Made by a program: the position numbers and the translations under genes. Under the pieces are notes generated by a model that made no database searches, was not told where the DNA came from, and was given only the letters and a program-made list of their open reading frames with translations. From Fragilariopsis cylindrus CCMP1102 (Eukaryota > Bacillariophyta > Bacillariophyceae > Bacillariales > Bacillariaceae): a stretch of 64,000 nt of DNA. Shown piece by piece: positions 18,730-29,780 of the stretch. Where the stretch lies: the NCBI GenBank assembly GCA_900095095.1, contig FMBT01000355.1, positions 62,001-126,000 on the forward strand, written 5' to 3'. Positions within the stretch are counted from its first letter, which is position 1; each line of letters begins with the position of its first letter.

Positions 18730-21700
18730 TCATATAGCAAAACTAGTCTTGGGCTGCTTCATTGATGACCCAACATCGCCGTTACATATGCTTTCGTGAG
18801 GACGCTTCGATGCGTTAATATGAAGTTGCTGCGGTTGTGTCTGTATTTGCGGTTGAATTTGCTGTTGTTGTTGTTGTTGAGGTGCAAAATCTGGAGAATT
18901 TTGAGTTGTTGGTGATGGAAGATTAGGAGAAAGAATGGTTGCCGGAGGGGCGACTGATACAGGGTTGGAGACAACAGGAGGTAATGTCATTATCTGAAGG
19001 GAATTCGGCGGTAGTTCTGCTTGCCTTTGTGCCGCATTGAAGTTAGCACGAAGGTTTTGTTGCAAGAAATTACTAGCAACTGAAGGACTGGCAGCATTCA
19101 GAACTTGTTGTTGAGTATCTGAAACAGTCGTCTCCGTGATGCTAGATGAAACATCACTACCGTCGCTAACTACTCCAACATGTGACGTAAATATGAGATA
19201 ATGCGTGATTCTGGAATCGGTGCTCAACGGATAAGCCAGAAAAAAGTTCTTAAATCGTTCACCGGATTTTTTGTAGTGGATGCTCATTGCTGAAGTAGGT
19301 CTCTTAAATCGGATTTCATCCATAAAAACTTCAGCAGCGTTGGCATCGGTTTGTTCCCCCTCTAGAGTACGACAAGACGATCTTCCGACAACCTCATCAG
19401 CCTTGTATCCGGACATATCTTCCCACAGTTTATTCACCTGCACAATTGTATGAGGTTCATCGGCAAGAATCATAACCATCGGTGTATCAAAGCTTCGCTG
19501 ACACGTTTGGACTGTATTTGGAATAACCGAAAAAGTTTCCGACCCTGCTGCTTGCTTCAGCTGTAGCATAAGAGCCATGACATCGAACATCAACTCGAGA
19601 CCTACAATCTTATGAGCGCTATTGAATTTGCAGCACAGCATGCCTTGTTTGGAGACTTCCGTTCTGGCACCGCACTGTGTTGCATTCAGAGTTTGCATCA
19701 CCCAACGGGCCATCATTTGATTCCCTGCTACTACAGCTTCTTCTGTTACAAGCGTATACCGAAAGGCAATTGAGGCATTTGGGAATCTTGACCGATCCAC
19801 GAGTGTATTCAACAGTACATGCAAGGATGCAGTATCTGACATCATCCCATCAATTCCAAGAATAGTTCTTTGACACTTGGAGACTTGGACTTCACTTGCG
19901 GGGAATGATCGATACGGCGTGACAGGTAGAATACATGCAAAGCTACTCTCGTCTAATATACTCGCCCAAAGCTGCCTTCGCTTCTCGTTTGCGGATCTAA
20001 GAGCAAAAAAGGACATCAGTACCTCTGTTCTGGTGTTGTTCATCTCCACGAGGATCGATGCCGCTCCCGCACGCTCTGTGACTAATGTATCCCGTTCTTG
20101 ACATAGTTCGTTCACTGTACATTTCAATGTTTCAAGATATGCCTTCTTTCTCAAGCGTGTATTCCGTGCATGCTCTCTATTCCTATCTCGATTAGCTCTT
20201 TGTCTTTCTTCGGGAGTCATATTGGACATATCGATTTCAGTAACTTTCATGCGATCGGATTTCCTATCAATCGCTGAATGTTTGAGATTGAGGGAAAATT
20301 CTCCGTCCGTATCACTCGCGGAAACAAGAGGAGATTTCGTTGCCAGAGCTTTGCGACTTTTCTCCCTCGTCGTTTGTATTTGAGGTGGCGGCTTCTGTGA
20401 CGCAACTCCTCTATTAGCTTTCTTCGTAGTCGTTCCACCGGTAGATTGGGCCGCCGCTGCTGCTGCTGCTGTGGATATCATACCGGCTGCTGAAGGGACT
20501 GAAGAAGGAACCATTTGAACTTGTCCCGGAACATGCATTCGCTGTTGTTGTTGTTGCTGCTGCTGCAACGCCGCTTGAGCTTGAGCCTGTGCTTGGGCCT
20601 GTGCATGCATAGCCTGAGCCTGTTGGACGGCATTAAATTGCTGTTGAAGCTGCGCAACTTGCAGTCGACGTAGAATAGAATTCGGATCGATAAACTGGGG
20701 AGCTGGTTGTTGCTGTTGCTGTTGCTGCTGCTGTTGTTGTTGCTGATCAACGGAATTCTCTTGACCAGCTGATTGAGTCCCAGCTGGCATCACCATGGAA
20801 TTTTGTTGTGCTAAAAGTGCGTTCTGCTGAAGTAACGAAAGTGCACCTTGCAAATTTGGTGGTATCGTTGAAGGAGCAGCAGGTTGCGGGGCAACTTGTT
20901 GTTGCACCTGTGGTTGCTGTTGCTGTTGCTGCACCTGTTGTTGCACCTGTGGTTGCTGTTGCTGTTGCTGCACCTGTTGTTGCACCTGTGGTTGCTGTTG
21001 CTGTTGCTGCACCTGTTGTTGCACCTGTGGTTGCTGTTGCTGTGGTTGCTGCTGTTGTTGCGTCGCGACTTGGGCTTGTTGATGTTGTTGTTGATTTGCC
21101 GGCTGTTGTTGTTGCTGCTGTTGTCCAAGCGTTTGTTGTGCTGCTTGAGACTGAGTCTGAGCCTGTGGCTGTGCTTGTTGCTGTTGTTGAGACGCTGGCG
21201 CAGTTGTCCCCATATGCTGCTGTTGATATCTCTGTTGCTGTTGCTGCATTCCGAACTGCTGCTGTAATTGATGTTGTTGAATCTGTTGCTGCTGCTGTTG
21301 AATCTGTTGCTGTTGTAATCGAATCTGTTGCTGCTGCTGTTGAAGCTGTGCCTGTTGATGAGCAGAGGCTGCGTCATCCAAACCTTCTTTCTGATTTCCA
21401 TTTGCATCTAAATTTTGTTGTTGTTGTTGTCCGCCCTGCTGACTAGTTTGTGGACCAGGTGCCTGCGCCTGAGCTTGACTAGTTTGTGGACCAGGTGCCT
21501 GACTACCTTGTGGTCCAGGAGCCTGGCTCGCCGTTACAGTATCTTGCTGATAGTTTATTCGTGTAGGTAGAGGAAGGTTCGCCGTCGATGCATCAATGCT
21601 TCCATTACTACCGACAAGCGGTTGCTGAAGATAAGACAAGCCGCCGTCCTTATGACTAAAGCTAACAAGTTCAGGTAGCGTCGACGCAGAAGCATTCACA

Positions 21701-22346
21701 CCAACAGGTGTTGTTCCTGTTCCTACAATTCCATCTTCGTCTTCATCCCATGAGAGAATTGATCCAAGAGCTCCAATCTCATCATCATCATCGTCCTATT
21801 GTTATATATTATTTCAATTTGGCGGGAAAGATAAATTAAAATTAAATCGTGAGTATTTATTTTTTGGGGTTATATAAAATTGACACGTGACATGAGTAAG
21901 ACATAATCCAATCACAGGCAATTAAGAGATTTTTTTTAAAAAGAAAAAAGTTGAACGCCAAATTAAAAAACACCTGTTTGGGGGAACCCGGAAGTAACTA
22001 TGACAAGCATCGACAGTCCACGGCCATGGTGAACGACGTTTTTGCTGCTTGGAATTATGTCGTTGTAACGAATGTACTGGTTGTAAATACCAATAATCAC
22101 TGTTACTAATGCAACCAGATTGAATGTAATTAGATAGCTCTCTAGTTCCTATTCATGCATGGAGGCGACGACTACTTCTTCTACTAGTTTCAATTCATAT
22201 AGAAAACACACTCAGGGCCGACACAATCGTGCTAAATTTTCCGATTTTACTACTACTCATGGCCGGTAAACAAAAATCCAGGTGGTGAAACTATCATCGC
22301 TCACCTCATTGTCGCTCTGATCAAACTCTGTATAATCTTTCGTCAT
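18730..22346 (-). CDS. Glutamine-rich bZIP-PAS transcription regulator, aureochrome-like
   Basis: Two exons: 22346-22305 (MTKDYTEFDQSDNE) and 21795-18730, joined by a 508-bp GT-AG intron, giving 1035 residues in frame. Residues 40-500 are Gln-rich, with a 39-bp tandem repeat. The bZIP basic region (RDRNREHARNTRLRKKAYLE) is near 545-570 with a leucine-zipper-like helix after it. A middle region of about 200 residues (FRYTLVTEEAVVAGN) resembles no domain I can name. A PAS domain lies at about 780-890: VNKLWEDMSGYKADEVVGRS, then SCRTLEGEQTD, then HYKKSGERFKNFF. SCRTLEG matches the LOV core pattern (N)CRFLQG, including the flavin-reactive Cys. Aureochromes combine bZIP and LOV in stramenopiles. 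It should act in the nucleus on DNA; whether it senses light is open. Confidence 0.88.
20886..21060 (-). repeat. 39-bp in-frame tandem repeat in the bZIP-PAS gene
   Basis: About four copies of a 39-bp unit encode PQVQQQVQQQQQQ. Copies are nearly identical at the base level, so the array is young and probably varies in length between strains. It lies inside a larger Gln tract with CAG/CAA mixtures. Confidence 0.8.
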
Positions 22347-25300
22347 GGTCTTTGTTTTTCTTTTAATGGTGTATGTCTATTTTCGTTTACTTTTTATATC
22401 GTATATCTTGTTCGTGCTTTTGTTACTTGTACCAATGGTTCAGAGAGTTCTGGATGGGCGGTCAATAAAATATTGCTCAGTGAGTCAAAATTAGTGATAA
22501 TTTATTACTGGCACGTCGTCAAGGGGGAATTTTGATTGTTTTCCAAGCTGTTTTTTTCAGCTTTTGCACATTCGTTGAACTCACCACCTGTCTGCCATCT
22601 GTTTTCCGCGCAAAAGACATCTCTAAAAATATCTGGGGAATGGAATGGCAAGAACACTGCCACGCACTTCACGTCTGTAGGGCCCTAGTTTTTGTTTTTA
22701 ACAATACCTGTTATTTGTATTTTCATAATTAATTTCATTCGTTTTGACACGTGCGACCGTTAATAATTGTGAAATCCAATACACATGTATAAAAATGACC
22801 GAAATAATATAATTTCTCACCTCCCCTGATATATTATGTTGACAAAAACTGTATTTCAGTTTCTAAATCTCCCTTGCCACATCACTAATTAATCGTCCAA
22901 TCTCCCAACTAGAGCTACAGTAGAATAGAAAGCAGTAGGCAAAATTTAGCATGTGAGGCAACGGCCGACCCGCCTATGTATCTAATATGATCTAACCAGT
23001 CTAGAGACATTTCACTGCAGATGAACATGAACCAGCAAAGACAACAGTAATACAACCAACCAACAAAACAGAAGGAAGGGACCATAATATCAAGACAAAA
23101 ATCGTCTATTGTCAAATAATCTATAGACTAACAATTTTGATGTCCTCCAAAGACCACATTCAACAGGTAGGTTTCCACATAGTAGAAATAAACACTCACT
23201 GAATCCTTTCACATCAACAACAGCCCAGTGACCTTTTTCAACAACAAAATCAGCAACAGATTGTAAACCATTTTGGGAGATGGTTGGCACACATAAGTAA
23301 ATGGTATATTAAAAAATAGACTGTAAAGTAAGTGTGGTGGGTTGACTGTTATCTCATCACCAGAGCCTGTTCAAGTGGTGGGAAGCAATTTTGCAACTAC
23401 TCCAGACATGACATGCGGCATGACATGCATACAAGGTCACAAAAATACAGTTGATAATGATGTGCTCAGCTGGCAGCATAACATCACAAAAGAAGAGCTA
23501 ATCAAAATCATACTCCAGAGCAGAAGGAAATCATATGTGTGCCAGCATATTTGGCAGCAGTTTTCTTTCCCTTTCCTGATACCTTCCTACTTGCCTACCC
23601 AAAAAAAGACAACAACCTGTTTGAGCCTTATTTGCAAGTTAATTGGAGTAGTTGTCTGTAGGTTTTGAGTCAGTTCTTAAGTAGAGTGGTCTACGGTATT
23701 ATGAGTGATCTCAGTAGTCTGCAGATTAATCATAGTTCAGTTGAGCTTTCAATAGCAAATAGAGTAGTTTTACAGTAGCCACAATGGTCAGTTCAGAGCT
23801 CTTCAGACATTCTAGCTAGAATAATTAAAACATTTTGAATTGCTAGAAATACATGCAGTCTTCTGCACTGATAGCCGAGAAGATAGCTTGTCGGTCCGAT
23901 AGCAGTGGAGATAGCAAATAGCAAAGCAGATTCTAATTTTGAAGTGATCAAAAATATCGGCCAGTGAGATCAGTAACTGAATGTGTCTCTTTTTCTAAAA
24001 GCAAGTTTATATTTAAAAATTGCTCTCTTCTATTACAATACTTGATTCAGAAGAGATGAACACACTGGGCGTTAGTTCAAATCCATCATTGGTATTGAAT
24101 CAGCTACACTTTGGTCTTCAGAGTAGCACCAAATGGTGTAAGAAACTGGTGGAATATTATTTTTGTAGCAGTGCAATAGGTGCGCGGTGTTTTGTTATTT
24201 TGTTATCTTCCTTTTTTGATGACATAAATTGTATCATGTGTCTCTTCCTGTTACAAAGCAAGTTCATATACTTGTTCCTTCTATTATTCACAGCTTTCAC
24301 ACACAAACAATTCAATTTAGTGGGTGGCAGTTCGATTCCATACTTGGCATTGGATTGGCTTCATCCTACATGCAGTATTAAAACAAAGAATGGGTGGAGA
24401 GGGACCCAACTGTCTAAATATTCTCAGTTTACTGCAAAGGTGTGAAGTAAATCATCATTTTCCTTTTTGATGATATACAAAATTCTTGACAATATGGAAC
24501 TGTATGGGAGGCACTCAACAATACTATACCACCCTAGCCCACAGAAATTGCTGGAATGTGTAGATTTGTGTGGAGTAGGTAATAGTGTAGAAGGTTTGAG
24601 TAACCCTCATGGAGTTCCAAATTGTTAAAACAAATGGACCTTCATAGCTTTCTTGTGTTGTAGGGTGCATCACTGTCAGTGCACAGACCGTCTCTGATGG
24701 TTATACACAGTATTTTAGAGGTACGTGCAGATCCGTGCGGAACATGTCCCAACCATGATGCAGGTGGTGCCCTACAGCTTGAAAGGAAAGAAAAAATTCT
24801 ATCAGAAAACAAGACTCAATTGGCACCAATACCAATCAGTATTACCTGGGAGAATTTGACTGCACACTATTTGACCATCAAAAACACCAAATATTGACCT
24901 TTACAAGAAGTCTAAACAGGATTGTAACAAGAATCAACCTCATGCTATTATATACAACACAGTCAACATAACCCCTTCAAATGGGAACATGGAGCAAACT
25001 TCAAACAAGTTCCTGTTTTTATTCCATCGTGTTCAACTTCCAAACAAACTGCACATAACAAATTGCCTGAACACTGCGTTATATACTTTACGCACTGCTC
25101 TATCAAGGTATACATTAAAATTTAAGGAGGGAATACTGTCTGCTACACATAATAATATCTACATAGAAATTAGCTAGATCAATAAATATATATACATATA
25201 TGTTACATAGTAAATGAAATCAAATTGAGTTAGATTAAAATGGCGATTTGGGTGGGGGAGAAGAAGTTGAGGAAGATGGTGATGATAACAGTGCCAGTAA

Positions 25301-25482
25301 TGAAGAAATCACTACAGGTGTTGTTACTTGTTTTCCAGTTGTTGCTTCAACAACCTCCTATTGATATTGATAGATGGCAAGCCTATCTGTTCCTTTCAAC
25401 ATAGAGGTCAAAAGGCTCAACACAAAGTCAACTGGCACAGTTGTCCAAGACTCTCACACTGGAAGGAAGTGAAGTTCTATAA
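22347..25482. other. Gene-poor stretch, probably decayed repeats
   Basis: About 3.1 kb with only short open frames of low coding quality. Two related 40-bp segments at about 24065-24110 and 24320-24365 share a pattern like GTTCxAxTCC then TTGGxATTG, hinting at an old repeat family. I see no domain and call no gene. Texture (TG/CA-rich, frequent stops) resembles the copia fossil region that follows. Confidence 0.4.
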
Positions 25483-25852
25483 TTAAGGCTGGCTATGTGA
25501 TAATGCTGGAACAACGACTACTTCAACTAAAAAGTTTGATTTGGGCAATCAGAGTTTTTAATCGAGTCCCACTAAAAGCGCGGCGAGCTACTCAACGGTC
25601 ATTTATTCGTTTTAATCGAACAAAATCGCGCGCGCCTCTTTTTTTGGCCGTTAGGCTCAACAAAAACACCTTTGTTAATAGCAAACAAAAGCCTGCAAAC
25701 CGGGATTGAACCCGTTGTGGGTGTATCAGTAAAATTTACGAAGACAGTAATTAGACGAGTCTCTGTCCGTTTAAGACAATACACATACAGAAAGCTGCCA
25801 TTTTTCCTAAGTATTCAAACACATTCCAGCATTATCACATAGCCGGTCTTAA
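25483..25852. mobile_element. piggyBac-type MITE with TTAA target duplication
   Basis: A 362-bp non-coding element at 25487-25848 flanked on both sides by TTAA (25483-25486 and 25849-25852). The ends are inverted repeats of 24 bp: left starts GGCTGGCTATGTGATAATGC, right, read inward, GACCGGCTATGTGATAATGC, with two mismatches over 24 bases. TTAA duplication is the hallmark of piggyBac transposition. No transposase frame lies inside. The interior has a GC-rich patch (GCGCGGCG, CGCGCGCG). Well-preserved ends suggest recent mobility by a transposase encoded elsewhere. Confidence 0.8.
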
Positions 25853-26009
25853 TTGTATGGAAGACTTCCATTGGATGAAAGCAGTCTACTCAGTGCAGAA
25901 ATACCATCCGAGGAAGGCAGATGTATTGAAACAGGAGTAGTTGAGCTTTGGATAGGATAATGATGTACTGAAAAGTGGAATGGTAAAGTTGGATTCAAAT
26001 TCATTATAA

Positions 26010-26440
26010 ATGGTTTTGGTGATAGTGAATATGCTAAAGATGACTCTCGTCATAGCAGAAACGGATGACCGGCTTGGCTCTTTGGTTGTTGTGTCACACA
26101 TCAGTCCAAGATTATGCCTATTTGCTCTGTCTGTAACAGAAGCTGAGTTCTATGCTGATGTACTTTGTGCACAAGACATGTTATTCATTATGTGGCTGCT
26201 GTTTAGTTTGGGGTTGGATGTACAACACAACTCCCAATGATCCCCGGAAGTCAGCAACAAAGGTGCCATCAATTTTATCAATGGATGGTGTATGTCTGGA
26301 AGTACTAGTAGACATATTGATGTGAAGCAAGATTTTCTTTGAGAATTGAAAGAACAAGGAATTATTAAGATTGTATATGGAGATCTGGTGATAAGATGAC
26401 AGGTGATATATTTACATAGAACCTGCCACTTTCATTATTT
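26010..26440 (+). mobile_element. Ty1/copia retrotransposon fossil (RNase H part)
   Basis: Conceptual pieces on the plus strand resemble the C-terminal RNase H domain of copia polyproteins: a DSEYAKD-like start, SVTEAEF, CAQDMLF, and HIDVK near the end. Gag, integrase and reverse transcriptase are not recognisable nearby, and no LTR pair was seen. It is broken by several lesions and looks old. The piggyBac-type MITE lies just upstream. Confidence 0.75.
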
Positions 26441-27003
26441 GAGTATCATGGACATAAGGTCTATAGTCTAGATGAATACTACTATGAATCAAAGACTAAT
26501 AAGGGTATGACCTGTCTGAAACTGATTGACTATCACAAATGGATTGCTAATGATCACTTGCTAATAATAGAGAATGCATCCAATACGATGGAGGCATCTT
26601 AGTCTAATACTAGTAATAGCTTATGATAATTATTTTATTACCACCAATACCAGGCATATCTCTATATACTAGTGTTGTTATATGATTTCAAATTGAAGAA
26701 ATATCTGTCACCATTAAAATTCTCTATTTCAATAATTTTGCATGGAATCAAAGAGATTTCACAAATAATTGTACAAGACTAGACTAGAGTTCTAGACAAT
26801 ATAGTCATATGCTATAAAAGTATACATGTATGACAGGAAGTAATTGTCATCAACTTGGAAGGCAACGTAATTATTCTTGAACCGTCGCAATGCAAGCGAG
26901 AAAAGAAGCAAATATATATTTATGTAAACTAGGTATACTATAGATTTGATAGAAATTACAATTATCTCAAAAGTTTTTTCTAAATGTTTTTACACATCAC
27001 GAT
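26441..27003. other. Intergenic tail of the repeat-rich stretch
   Basis: AT-rich 3' side of the copia fossil up to the cyclotransferase-like gene. No further coding signal seen. Confidence 0.4.
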
Positions 27004-28002
27004 TTAATCTTTGTCAAGAAGATCGAACAATCTGGTAACAGAAGCTGGTTTTTTGTCTGAAAGATGCATGATCTGATAAAGTATAACTCCAAACACTGCT
27101 CCGGGCAGTAGAATTAGTGATGTCATTGTATCACTTGCAATTTTTGTTAACTTAAGCGAAGATTCTTCGGTTGAATAGAATAGGAATAGCAATCGACTTT
27201 GAAATTGATTCAAACCTCTATATCCTTTCAATAAAGAAGACAAGGAAAACATGAATAGAATGTTATATATTGCTAATTTTCTTTGCCATCGGGTCAATAT
27301 TTGTACTGGATGTTTTTGCAAGAATTCTTGATAACATGGTAACAATCCAAGTTCCTTTGCACCCTCCTTCAAGATTGTCATGTAACGAACCGATGGACGG
27401 GGATCATAATTTAGTCGTACGTGATCACGTGCTCTGAGTGCCACTGCCTTGACAGATTGTTTTTGTGATTTTCCGTATGGGATTGCATCAACAATTATTT
27501 CTTCATATCCTTGATCACTTTTGCCGAGTCCAACTCCTTCCGATCGCATCACTTTCTCGTAATTATCAGGTGTTAATCGTATCAGCGCTCCATGACATTC
27601 CCCACGTTCGTATGTTAATAACGACCTTGAACCAGAGTCTATAGGTTCCAATGACCCCATACCTGGTTCAATCGGTGGAATACCACGCATATTGAACGAT
27701 AATCGGTAGTTTGGTACAACAGCTGCTTCCATTTTTTGTATCTCAATCTTTGTCCCATTAATACCCCTGTTTTCGATCTTTTTTCTAGACATGTTACTCC
27801 CGAGTCCAAAATAATATATTGGTTGGTCGTTCTCAATGGCGTCGGTTACGAGTTTTGGTCTCTGAGGCGGTTGAGGTTGAATTCGACTTTTTTTGGAGAT
27901 AAAACTCTCGGAACGAACACCGACAAATATCGACAAAGAAATTATTATCTGCGACATGACTAACAGCCATCGCATGGAAGACGTCCTAATCATCTTTATC
28001 AT
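27004..28002 (-). CDS. Gamma-glutamylcyclotransferase-like (AIG2/GGCT fold) membrane protein
   Basis: 332 residues, one exon. The N-terminus is a signal peptide or signal anchor (WLLVMSQIIISLSIFVGV), followed by SESFIS, which could be a plastid-type site. The GGCT fold starts near residue 60 with YYFGLGSNMSRKKI, the cyclotransferase substrate loop (YxxGSN type). MRSEGVGLG near 152 supplies the candidate catalytic Glu. EEIIVDAIPYG and AVALRARDHVRLN continue the fold, ending near 240. A C-terminal extension carries two possible membrane segments (LAIYNILFMFSLSSLL, and MTSLILLPGAVFGVILYQIM). Family members release 5-oxoproline from gamma-glutamyl peptides; the actual substrate here is unknown. 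It is divergent with the epimerase gene, with a G-box cluster between them. Confidence 0.82.
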   Translation of the reverse strand: MIKMIRTSSMRWLLVMSQIIISLSIFVGVRSESFISKKSRIQPQPPQRPKLVTDAIENDQPIYYFGLGSNMSRKKIENRGINGTKIEIQKMEAAVVPNYRLSFNMRGIPPIEPGMGSLEPIDSGSRSLLTYERGECHGALIRLTPDNYEKVMRSEGVGLGKSDQGYEEIIVDAIPYGKSQKQSVKAVALRARDHVRLNYDPRPSVRYMTILKEGAKELGLLPCYQEFLQKHPVQILTRWQRKLAIYNILFMFSLSSLLKGYRGLNQFQSRLLFLFYSTEESSLKLTKIASDTMTSLILLPGAVFGVILYQIMHLSDKKPASVTRLFDLLDKD

Positions 28003-28514
28003 TTACTTTCGAGTTCTATTCAATGTAACTGTGGTGTCTATCTACTGGTTGGCGAATATAATAGGCTACCATCGGAAGGTTACACCGTCTGATGCAATAC
28101 AGTACGGTACCGGTATGCAATTACAACGATGATGTGAATTTGAGAAAACAAAATGGAAAATTTCAAAAAAAAGTGCTTGCGTTGCGAGTGACTTAGTCAG
28201 TCGAGTGAGCACGTGAGCACGTGAAGCACGCACGTGTGGGAAAATGGATCGGATTATGTTGTTTCCCGCAGACCTCAAGTTAGTATCTTTTATCTTTTGG
28301 CGCCTGCACGACTGAGTTTTTTCAATGTGATGACCGAAGATTGCTTATTTGAATGGAGTTCAATAAAAATATTATGTTCTACTGTACTACTGATATTCAT
28401 CGCCTATTACGAAGTACTTCTCTATTTGATTTTCAAGAGTCAAGAGCAACGTCACGTTACACACTTGTAGTCATTTAAACAACAGAAAGTATAGGAAAGC
28501 AACATTCATTCGCC
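28003..28514. promoter_or_regulatory. Divergent promoter with three CACGTG boxes
   Basis: Between the cyclotransferase-like gene (minus) and glucose-6-phosphate 1-epimerase (plus). Three CACGTG palindromes lie at 28210-28215, 28218-28223 and 28231-28236 in a 27-bp span. CACGTG is the classical G-box/E-box bound by bZIP and bHLH factors, so this is a likely shared regulatory site. That reading is inference from the motif only. Confidence 0.55.
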
Positions 28515-29685
28515 ATGTCTTTGACTAGAACCCTCACCCACGCAGTATCCGGAGCGAGCTGCAAGGTACGAAAGAAAAATGGAAAAAAAAGCATAAAGTT
28601 TACCATTTTTGTGGAACAAAACGATATTCAATATTAAATAACTTGTGATCTAATCATTTTTGTCGTTGTTTTTGTTTTTGCCTTCAAAAAACAAAAGATA
28701 CACGATTTTGGTGCATGTCTAGTATCGTACAAAACAGGAGCTGGTCCGAGAATGTATTTTTGTATCACGTGATGCGAAACTTGATGGATCAAAGGCAATT
28801 AGAGGAGGTTGCCCGTTAGTCTTTCCACAATTCGGTCAAAGTGGCAAGTATGAGTCTATGCCTCAACATGGATTCCTTCGGGTGAATTTTTGGAAGGCAG
28901 ATGAATCAACTATGTATGACAACGAACTCGGTGCTGGTATTACATACACATTAGACCTAAAAGACGTTAAACAAGCTAGGGGAGGGAAATGGGATGATAA
29001 TACGACATATGATTGTTCCTGCTTCTTACATGTCAAAATTAATTCTCAATCATTCTCAACTATTCTTGAAATCAAGAATACGGGTAAAAATGAATTTGAA
29101 TTCCAAACTCTATTGCACACATATTACCTTGTCGATGGAAAAGCTGCCTTGGACGGTTCTAGTTGCTACGTGAAAGGATTAGAAGGTACGTATATTTTAT
29201 TTTTGGTTTTTTCGCAAACGACCATTTATTTTACTACGTAGACTATAAAATTTGGAAATCTCGTTTATAAACGAAAGAAAATTATCATATGCGTTATCTC
29301 ATTGCCTTTTCCTTATTTTATAGGTTATTCCTGTTCGGACAAAGTTTCTAGGGATGAGTATATGACAGGAAGCGACCCTATCGTAATAAAAGGACTGACT
29401 GATCACGTTTATAATCCTCCTACCGGAAAAGATGTCGTCAATGTGACAGTTGGTGTTGGAGGAGGAAGAGAAATCAGCGTTAAAGCTACAGGAACTGTGG
29501 GCGAAAAGAGTGTACAGGTTTCTTGTGTGGTTTGGAATCCGAACAAGGAGAATGCTGCCGGTATGTCAGACTTCGGTGACGATCAATACCATGATATGAT
29601 CTGTGTCGAACCTGGGATTTTAGGCAACGAGATATTAAAGGCGGGCGAATCTGCATCATTAACCCAACTTACAGAAATACTTTAA
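28515..29685 (+). CDS. Glucose-6-phosphate 1-epimerase (aldose 1-epimerase family), one apparent frame break
   Basis: The enzyme interconverts alpha- and beta-glucose 6-phosphate. Exons are 28515-28565, 28698-29185 and 29324-29685, with GT-AG introns. The N-terminal strand IHDFGACLVSYKTGAG begins exon 2. Then FVSRDAKLDGSKAIRGG and CPLVFPQFG carry the family's substrate-binding Arg region. PQHGFLRVNFW has the His of the active site, and VVWNPNKENAAGMSDFG and MICVEPG match the C-terminal consensus with the catalytic Glu. In exon 2 near 28745 the frame changes by one base between KTGAGP and ECIFVSRD; elsewhere the gene is intact, so an assembly indel is more likely than decay. No targeting peptide is seen, so it is probably cytosolic. 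Confidence 0.88.
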
Positions 29686-29780
29686 ATGACTTACGTGAAA
29701 AATAATCGGGGATTTAATTTGATTTTAATTCTTATTTTGATTCTCTGGTTAGAAAAAAAAAGTAGTTGTTAGGGATCCAA

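Noticed and set aside
20478-21446. Long open frames on both strands over the bZIP-PAS Gln tract
   Set aside because: CAG/CAA repeats stay open in several frames; these are shadows of the Gln-rich coding sequence.
24065-24365. Two B-box-like motifs (GTTCAAATCC, GTTCGATTCC) suggesting a tRNA-derived SINE
   Set aside because: No A box or 3' tail is visible and the two copies align only over about 40 bp.
25690-25715. T-arm-like sequence (GGGATTGAACCCG) suggesting a tRNA
   Set aside because: No matching acceptor or anticodon arm could be built on either strand, and it lies inside the MITE.
28066-28470. Short open frames in the G-box promoter region
   Set aside because: No similarity to known proteins, and they overlap the divergent regulatory region.
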